Part shown: positions 58,643 to 64,000 of the stretch, piece after piece
Layout: the number at the start of each line of letters is the position of its first letter
Numbering within the stretch: position 1 is the stretch's first letter
DNA from: an uncultured Myxococcales bacterium
GTDB lineage: Bacteria > Myxococcota_A > UBA9042
Reading direction: 5' to 3'
Length of the DNA: 64,000 nt
Assembly: GCA_903919145.1 (NCBI GenBank)
Contig: CAIXGW010000010.1
Span: forward strand, 24,788-88,787
Position numbers and translations under genes: made by a program
Notes under the pieces: model-generated
Told to the model about the DNA's origin: nothing
Databases searched by the model: none
What the model saw: only the letters and a program-made list of their open reading frames with translations

Positions 58643-61144
58643 ATGGCCCCAAACATCCCCGGATCCAGCCCTTCCAACCTCCCCGCTGCGGGCAAAGCCA
58701 AGTCGAGCCGGGGCAACCGCGCCGACGCCCTGGTGACTTTGCTGGCGACCATCGGCATTGCCGTCGTGCTCAACGCGCTGCTGACCCAGAGCAACGTGCG
58801 CGCCGACCTGACCGAGCAGGGCATCCACACCCTGTCGCCGGCATCCGTCAAGGCCGCCACCGACCTGGAGGGCGTGACCATCACCGCCTACATCTCCAAG
58901 AAGCTACCTGAAACGGTTCCTGTCCCTGGCGGCGGCAAGATGGCCCTCAAGGGCATTGAGCGGGCCTTTCGAGACAAGCTTGAGGAGTACGCGGCGGCGA
59001 GCGGTGGCAAGGTCAAGCTGATCTACGCCGAGGACAACAACCCCGGCATCGGCACCATTGAAGAGCAGGCCGAAGCGGCCAAGCTGGAGCCATTCTCTTC
59101 CTCTGAAGCGCAGCTGGCGGGCAGCGAGCTCAAGTTTGCTCGCTACGCCATGGGCGCGACTTTTCACTACCAAACGGTGCACGAAGTTCTGCCCAAGGCG
59201 CTGCAGCTGGGCTTCTTGGAATTTGAAATCACCAAAATCCTGTTGCGCCTAAAAGAAAAGCACGAGGCCGCCCAGGTCCAAAAAGAGCCGCTGGCCCAGG
59301 GCAAGGCGGTGTTTGAAGCGGTCAAGGCGTGCACCGAGCTGGTCCAGAAGAAGGGCAAAGTAGAGGATGCCAAAGACGAGGGCGCCGCGGGCCTGTCTCT
59401 CAAAGGCAGCACCGACCCGACTCAGAAGCGCCTGGAAGGCCTGCAGGCGGCCAAAGAGGACATCGCCAAGACTTGCGGTCAGGTGGCCACGGCCCTGTCG
59501 GCGGCGACCAAGCTGCGCGGCAAGAGCCAATTTGGCGATCAGCTGCTGACCAATGCCGAGCAATTCAAGAGCATCTCTGACGAATTGCTTCAGTATATCT
59601 CGGGCAAGGCAGAAGAGGCCAAAGACAAGCCCAAGCAAGCGGCGATGGCGGTGACCCAGCTGTCCTCTATGCTTGAAGAGTTCTTTCGCGAAGTGGACCG
59701 CGCCCACACCAACTTGGCTGACAGCCCCGGCCGCAAGGTGGTGGGCTTTCTGTGCGGCCACGACGAATTCTGCCCGTTTGCCGAGCAGGAGCCGCTGTTT
59801 CCAGAGCAGGCAGCGATGATGATGGGCCAGAACAACCCGATGATGAAGCAGATCGTCCAGGCGGCGACGCAAATCGCCCAGGGCATTGATGACACCAACA
59901 GCCGCATCGGCGACAACCTGTTCACCCGCCGCGGCTACTCGATCCGCCGGGTAGCTGCCGACGAGCCGATTCCGGCTGAAATTTCGGCGCTGATTGTCTA
60001 CGCGCCGCGGCGGGCTCTGTCGGAGTACACCAGCTATCAGCTCGACCAGTTCTTGGTGGCCGGCAAGCCGGTGGTGCTGTTTGCCCAAGAGTGGGACGCC
60101 GCGGTGATGAACATGGCGCCCGCCGAAGACTTGGCCCAGGAGATGCGCCTGGACTACACCAACATCGCCCCCTCCGGCTCCAACCTGCAAGACTGGCTGC
60201 GGCCCTACGGCGTCGACCTCAAGCGCGAATTGACCATGGACAGCAAGCACGTTGAGAACATCAAGCTCATGAAGCTGGTCAACCGCGGCGGCCTGCAGTT
60301 TCAGACCCAGCAGGACTTCCCCTACGCGCTGATTCCGGTAGCCACCAAGTTTGACCGCAGCCATCCCCTCAGCAAGTCCTTGGAAAGCCTGCCGCTGCCC
60401 TACCCCACCAGCGTTGAGCCCAGCGCGGAGCTGGCCAAAGACAGCCGCTTCGAAGTCGTCAAGATCCTGCAGAGCTCTGAGTCTTCGCTCAAGAAGACGC
60501 CGCCGTTGCCGCTGTTGCCACCGGCGCTGAAAGAGTGGGTTCTCAAGGAGCAGCCGACGGGCCCCCACACCTTGGCGCTGTACGTGCGCGGTCCCTTCAA
60601 GTCGGCGTTTTCCGGAAAGGAGCTGCCCAAGCGCCCAGAAAAGCAGCAAACCGATCCATCGCGCCCGCCCGAGAAGGTCAGCGCCAATGACCCTGAAATG
60701 CAAAAGCGCACCTTCAAGAGCGAGGGAGCCGGCAAGCTGCTGGTGGTCGCTTCCAATCTGGGCATTGAAGGCCTGTCGCGGGGGGCGGTGCTCAAGGGCT
60801 TCGACATGTCCAAGATGGCTCAGTTTTCTGCCGAGATTATCAAAGAATACCAGGGTTGGAATGCCAACTTCCAAAACTGGCAGATCCGCATCGGCCAAGT
60901 GTCTCACCTGCTTGGCGACAACCTGCAGTTTCTGACCAACGTCATTGACTGGTCGACTTCGCATGAAGCGCTGGTAGAGATCCGCTCCAAGGGCGACAGC
61001 CGCCGGCCCCTGCAACAGCTGCAAGACGGGGAGGCCAAGAACCTGCGCATTGGCGCGCTGCTGGCCGGCCCCCTGCTGCTGATTGCTGCGGGGCTGTTGC
61101 GCTGGCGGCTGCGCAAGTCCCGCCACGCCGCGCTCAGGGTCTAG
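58643..61144 (+). CDS. gldG: GldG-like auxiliary ABC component (large periplasmic domain)
   Basis: 833 residues from ATG 58643 (GAGGA 8 bases upstream); the open frame reaching back to 58424 overlaps the permease gene and is not used. One N-terminal membrane helix (ADALVTLLATIGIAVVLNALL), then a long soluble part with RADLTEQGIHTLSPASVKAA (the family's opening motif), VTITAYISKKLPE and a middle helical insert (~230-400), then a DUF4350-like/ABC-aux core with ALIVYAPRRALSEYTSYQLD and FLVAGKPVVLFAQE. It ends with a second helix (IGALLAGPLLLIAAGLLRWRL) and a basic tail. Matches the auxiliary subunit of gliding-type ABC systems; longer than usual GldG because of the insert. Confidence 0.82.
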   Translation: MAPNIPGSSPSNLPAAGKAKSSRGNRADALVTLLATIGIAVVLNALLTQSNVRADLTEQGIHTLSPASVKAATDLEGVTITAYISKKLPETVPVPGGGKMALKGIERAFRDKLEEYAAASGGKVKLIYAEDNNPGIGTIEEQAEAAKLEPFSSSEAQLAGSELKFARYAMGATFHYQTVHEVLPKALQLGFLEFEITKILLRLKEKHEAAQVQKEPLAQGKAVFEAVKACTELVQKKGKVEDAKDEGAAGLSLKGSTDPTQKRLEGLQAAKEDIAKTCGQVATALSAATKLRGKSQFGDQLLTNAEQFKSISDELLQYISGKAEEAKDKPKQAAMAVTQLSSMLEEFFREVDRAHTNLADSPGRKVVGFLCGHDEFCPFAEQEPLFPEQAAMMMGQNNPMMKQIVQAATQIAQGIDDTNSRIGDNLFTRRGYSIRRVAADEPIPAEISALIVYAPRRALSEYTSYQLDQFLVAGKPVVLFAQEWDAAVMNMAPAEDLAQEMRLDYTNIAPSGSNLQDWLRPYGVDLKRELTMDSKHVENIKLMKLVNRGGLQFQTQQDFPYALIPVATKFDRSHPLSKSLESLPLPYPTSVEPSAELAKDSRFEVVKILQSSESSLKKTPPLPLLPPALKEWVLKEQPTGPHTLALYVRGPFKSAFSGKELPKRPEKQQTDPSRPPEKVSANDPEMQKRTFKSEGAGKLLVVASNLGIEGLSRGAVLKGFDMSKMAQFSAEIIKEYQGWNANFQNWQIRIGQVSHLLGDNLQFLTNVIDWSTSHEALVEIRSKGDSRRPLQQLQDGEAKNLRIGALLAGPLLLIAAGLLRWRLRKSRHAALRV

Positions 61145-61215
61145 CCGCTTGGCGCCGCCCACCTCGCCCGTCGCCTGCGCCTTCGCAGGATTTCTTGCTC
61201 CCAGGCAGCGCATCG

Positions 61216-61245
61216 CCATGCCGCTTATCTCCATGCCGCTTATCT
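61216..61245 (+). repeat. perfect 15-bp tandem duplication before the DUF4340 gene
   Basis: CCATGCCGCTTATCT at 61216-61230 and again at 61231-61245, ending 16 bases before the start codon and just before its ribosome-binding site (GAGGGAA). Each copy contains an ATG followed by CCGCTTATCT. Confidence 0.8.
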
Positions 61246-61261
61246 ACAGTGTGAGGGAACC

Positions 61262-63190
61262 ATGAAGCGCTCTAGTTGGATCGCCGTCGGTGTGTTTGTC
61301 GCCCTGATTGGCGTGTGGTTGATCAAAGACAGGAAAGGCGGCCCTTCGGCGCCTGCCCCGCTGTCGATCGATGGCTACGTGGGCAACGTGACGGACGCCG
61401 ATCTGCGCGCCCAGACCAAAGACAAGCTGCCGCCCATCAAGCAAATGACCGTCTCCCGCAAAGACCAGTCGCTGACGCTGGACCAGCTGCCTCAAGCGCT
61501 GCCGGCCGATGCCACGCCAGACAAGGCCAAGCCCCTGGAAGCCAAGTGGACCGTCAAGCGCACCTTCAAGGGCGCTGCCAGCACCGCCAAGGCCCAGCCC
61601 TACCGCGCCAACGCCATGGCCGAGGTGTTTGGCCGGTCGATCCGCTCGACCTTCTCCAAAGAAATCAAGGCAACCGAGCTGGCCGACTACGGACTGGATC
61701 CCGACCAGGCCATCGACGTGCAAGCCGATTGGCAGGGTCGCTCGGCCAAGTTGCGCATCGGCAAGCTGGACAAAGGCGCCGAGGGCGCAGAGCCAACAAC
61801 CTGGGTCCAGGACCCGGCGCGACCGCAGGTTGTCTATCAAGTGGCTGGCCGCGATCTGCGCAGCCCCTTTGATGTGCCGTGGTCTGATCTGCGCGATCGG
61901 GCCCTGCTGACGGTGGATCTGGCCGCCGTCGACCGCCTGGAAGTCGACAATCCCGCCGACCCGCGCGCGGTCCACTTTGCGATCGTGCGCCCGGCCCTGG
62001 CCGCCAGCGCCACTCGCGAGCCCGGCGAAGGCTGGTCGATCATCGAACCCAAAGGCTTTGCCATCGGCGACGCGGCCGAGTGGCTCCGCAGCCTGGAGCG
62101 CCTCAGCGCCAGCGAATTCCTGACCCCAGCAGAGGTCGCCGCCGCCAAGGCCGACACCGGTCTGGACGACCCCAAGGTGGCTGCCAAAGTGACGTTTGCC
62201 GCTGGCGCGACGAAGACTGTGCTGGTGTTTGGCAAGGTCGATGAAGCCTCGCCGGGCAAAGACGTGTGGATGCGCATCCAAGGCGGAGACGAGGTCTACA
62301 AGGTTGCCAGCTATTCTCGCGACCAGGTGCTCAGCAAATTCGACCAGATTCGCCAGCGCAGCCTGCTGGGGAGCACCAAGGCCAAGAACGCCACCGCGCT
62401 GAAGATTGTTGGGCCCGATACGCAAGCTCAGCTGGTCAAGGGCGCCGGCGGCTGGCAATTCGACGGCGGCGAGCTGGCCAGTGCGGCAGCGGTCGATGGT
62501 TTCCTCAGCGACTTGGAGGGGATGCAAGTCGACTTCGCATCAGACGTGAGCCCCGGCGCCGCCGAACTGCAGACGCCCGAGTGGACTCTCCAGCTCACCT
62601 CCGCCGATGGCAGCGTGGTCTCGGTGGTGCTGGGGAAAGAGAAAGACAAGCATGTCATGGGACTAACGGACGTCGCCGGCGTCAAAGGCGACATCTACCG
62701 CCTGCAGGACTGGAACGCTACCAAGCTGCGCAAGAAGCCTGCCGATCTGCAGGACAAGCGGCTGGTCCAGCTCAGCGCCGACCAAATTGTGCAAGTAGAA
62801 TCGCGACCAGCAAGCGGCGAGGGCTTCACGGCTGCCTTGACCGCTGGCGAGTGGCAGCTGACGACCGGCGGCAAGGCCGATTCGACCAAGTCAAAGTCCG
62901 TGGCAGAGTGGATCACCGCACTCACCGCAGCCGAGCGCACCTCCGCAGTGACCAAAGGCCCTGGCGAGACAGGCCTGGACAAGAATTTCGCTACTTTGCA
63001 GATCAAAAGCAAGGACGGCGGCGTGGCGGTCCTGCGGGTTTCGGCCCAGAAAATCGGTGAAGAAATGTACGTATCGGTGGCGCGTCCGGGCAGACCTGCG
63101 CAGGTCGTGACCGTCGCGGCTGCCGTGGCCGCCACCCTGACCAAGACCGCTGCTGACTGGACTTCCCCGACCCCTGCTGCGGCCCCCTAG
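61262..63190 (+). CDS. DUF4340-type protein of the Gld-like operon
   Basis: 642 residues. One N-terminal membrane helix (SSWIAVGVFVALIGVWLIKD) then a large soluble part with DUF4340-like repeats: YGLDPDQAIDVQADWQG, TTWVQDPARPQVVYQVAG, VDRLEVDNP, DTGLDDPKVAAKVTFAAG, DVWMRIQGGDEVYKVASYSR and GGWQFDGGELASAAAVDGFL. DUF4340 proteins accompany GldF/GldG-type ABC genes and probably work with them in the envelope; the role is unknown. GAGGGAACC precedes the ATG. The stop codon TAG (63188-63190) lies inside the IS end CTAGGAGCCCGTCGGA, so the native C-terminus may have been shortened by insertion. Confidence 0.8.
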   Translation: MKRSSWIAVGVFVALIGVWLIKDRKGGPSAPAPLSIDGYVGNVTDADLRAQTKDKLPPIKQMTVSRKDQSLTLDQLPQALPADATPDKAKPLEAKWTVKRTFKGAASTAKAQPYRANAMAEVFGRSIRSTFSKEIKATELADYGLDPDQAIDVQADWQGRSAKLRIGKLDKGAEGAEPTTWVQDPARPQVVYQVAGRDLRSPFDVPWSDLRDRALLTVDLAAVDRLEVDNPADPRAVHFAIVRPALAASATREPGEGWSIIEPKGFAIGDAAEWLRSLERLSASEFLTPAEVAAAKADTGLDDPKVAAKVTFAAGATKTVLVFGKVDEASPGKDVWMRIQGGDEVYKVASYSRDQVLSKFDQIRQRSLLGSTKAKNATALKIVGPDTQAQLVKGAGGWQFDGGELASAAAVDGFLSDLEGMQVDFASDVSPGAAELQTPEWTLQLTSADGSVVSVVLGKEKDKHVMGLTDVAGVKGDIYRLQDWNATKLRKKPADLQDKRLVQLSADQIVQVESRPASGEGFTAALTAGEWQLTTGGKADSTKSKSVAEWITALTAAERTSAVTKGPGETGLDKNFATLQIKSKDGGVAVLRVSAQKIGEEMYVSVARPGRPAQVVTVAAAVAATLTKTAADWTSPTPAAAP

Positions 63191-64000
63191 GAGCCCGTCG
63201 GACTTTCAGGAAGCCGACAGACGTATCCTACCGCGCTTGGCAGAGCGTCATAGATGACCTGCCATCCACACACCCATTTCATCCAGTCCGGCGCCATCCA
63301 GCCGCTTGAAGCGACGTCGTAGGGCTCGTTTCACGCCATTTGGGGGGCTTTGTCTACCCCGCTCGGCGCCTTCTCGTCCTATGCCGGCTGCATGGGCAGC
63401 CGCTTTCCTGACCTGAAGATCTTTAGCAGGTTATGCGTCGCGCACACCAGCAGCCATTCTGCCGTCACATTGGCCAGCCCCCGAAAGGAAAACCGCCTGA
63501 AACCGCGCCCTTGCTTAATCTGGCCGAAGACTGGTTCGACAATCGACTTGCGCAGAGCGTAGGCCACCTTGCCGTCGGCCTCGGCCAGCTTCTTGCGCAT
63601 CCGATCCGGCACGCTGAGCAGCTGCGCAGGGTCAGCCGCCGGCGGATTGGGTTTCGCGGTGTCGGGATTCGACGTAGCCAGTTCCGTGCCCTCGGTCGTC
63701 TTCGGCGCCTTTGTCGGCGCGCCATGCTTCTGGCGATTGGGCGGCACCAGCAGGTTGGTTCCGGCCAAATCCGGATGCGTGCCGTTCGCCTCGCTGAAAT
63801 AGCCGGAATCCGCCAGGGTGTTGTCCGGCAGCCGCCCCATGTTTTCCATGAGTTTCAATATCATCGGCACAAGCTCTTGCTTGTCGTTGACGTGCTGGGT
63901 CACATCCGCCGCGATGATGATCTGATGCGCACCGTCGACGGCCGCCTGGGCGTTGTAGCACTGGTCGAAGCCCTTGCTCGCACCGTCCAGCATAATGCGC
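63187..64000. mobile_element. IS1182-type insertion sequence, one end (other end outside window)
   Basis: Starts with CTAGGAGCCCGTCGGA (63187-63202), the same terminal motif as the MITE at 29573-29657, then ~175 non-coding bases, then the transposase gene on the minus strand to the window edge. CTAG at the boundary suggests a 4-base palindromic target. The far end and target duplication cannot be seen. Confidence 0.78.
63379..64000 (-). CDS. IS1182-family transposase, partial (N-terminus outside window)
   Basis: The last ~207 codons. DDE elements: YNAQAAVDGAHQIIIAADVTQ (first/second Asp region), DNTLADSGYFSEANG (Asp), and RKSIVEPVFGQIKQGRGFRR (catalytic Glu), followed by GLANVTAEWLLVCATHNLLK. 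This matches the IS1182 group (DDE_Tnp_1 core). The frame continues without a start into the right edge. It looks intact here. Confidence 0.85.
   Translation of the reverse strand, partial: RIMLDGASKGFDQCYNAQAAVDGAHQIIIAADVTQHVNDKQELVPMILKLMENMGRLPDNTLADSGYFSEANGTHPDLAGTNLLVPPNRQKHGAPTKAPKTTEGTELATSNPDTAKPNPPAADPAQLLSVPDRMRKKLAEADGKVAYALRKSIVEPVFGQIKQGRGFRRFSFRGLANVTAEWLLVCATHNLLKIFRSGKRLPMQPA

Noticed and set aside
1..64000. CRISPR array, restriction-modification or other defence island
   Set aside because: The only tandem repeats have no spacers of CRISPR type and no defence protein families were recognised; the helicase stands alone.

Overview
The window is a GC-rich, gene-dense bacterial chromosome segment with about 46 protein genes and two tRNA genes. 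Several traits point to a Myxococcota-type (former deltaproteobacterial) organism. There is a secreted Asp/Gly/Ser-rich protein ending in a Cys / hydrophobic helix / Arg tail like MYXO-CTERM sorting signals. There is an NtrC-type sigma-54 activator and a separate -24/-12 promoter. There are many lipoproteins and outer-membrane barrels, giant TPR proteins and a Gld-like ABC operon. The taxonomic call is inference; no rRNA or marker comparison was possible.

Layout. 1-5.1 kb (minus strand): 3'-5' exonuclease (partial), phosphatidylserine decarboxylase, PfkB kinase, methylthioadenosine phosphorylase, PilZ protein, alpha/beta-hydrolase esterase. 5.2-8.9 kb (plus): GT4 glycosyltransferase, Cys-rich lipoprotein with a clear promoter and intrinsic terminator, FadL-type channel. 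8.9-10.5 kb: a visibly less GC-rich accessory patch with a small lipoprotein, a probably decayed minus-strand gene, and tRNA-Phe and tRNA-Ala separated by a 12-bp tandem repeat. 10.6-17.3 kb: leucyl aminopeptidase, MYXO-CTERM-like surface protein behind a sigma-54 promoter, RlmN, NtrC-type regulator. 17.3-25.6 kb: DUF2520/NadD/NamZ cluster, small SH3-like protein, nitrite/sulfite reductase, lipoprotein, barrel protein with a 15-bp minisatellite upstream, OPA-type MFS transporter. 25.9-30.1 kb: membrane protein of unknown function, small membrane protein, SF2 helicase, an 85-bp MITE-like element, cupin. 30.4-39.9 kb: one 3193-residue TPR protein. 40.0-52.6 kb: biosynthesis (argC, argB, isopropylmalate-type dehydrogenase, fused swivel-first isopropylmalate-type hydratase, guanine deaminase, argG, prs) mixed with envelope proteins (barrel, TPR protein, TonB). 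52.7-56.5 kb: membrane-anchored metalloprotease and three uncharacterised genes. 56.8-63.2 kb: GldA/GldF/GldG-like ABC operon plus a DUF4340 protein. 63.2 kb to the end: one end of an IS1182-type insertion sequence with a partial transposase.

How it fits together. Most of the window is housekeeping metabolism (arginine, probable leucine, PRPP, purine/MTA salvage, NAD, lipid) interleaved with envelope functions. No defence island, CRISPR array or prophage is visible. The least ordinary items are the single-chain LeuD-then-LeuC type hydratase, the giant TPR protein, the CTAG-ended IS/MITE family whose ends supply the stop codons of two unrelated genes, the minisatellite upstream of an outer-membrane protein gene, and the sigma-54-controlled surface protein.
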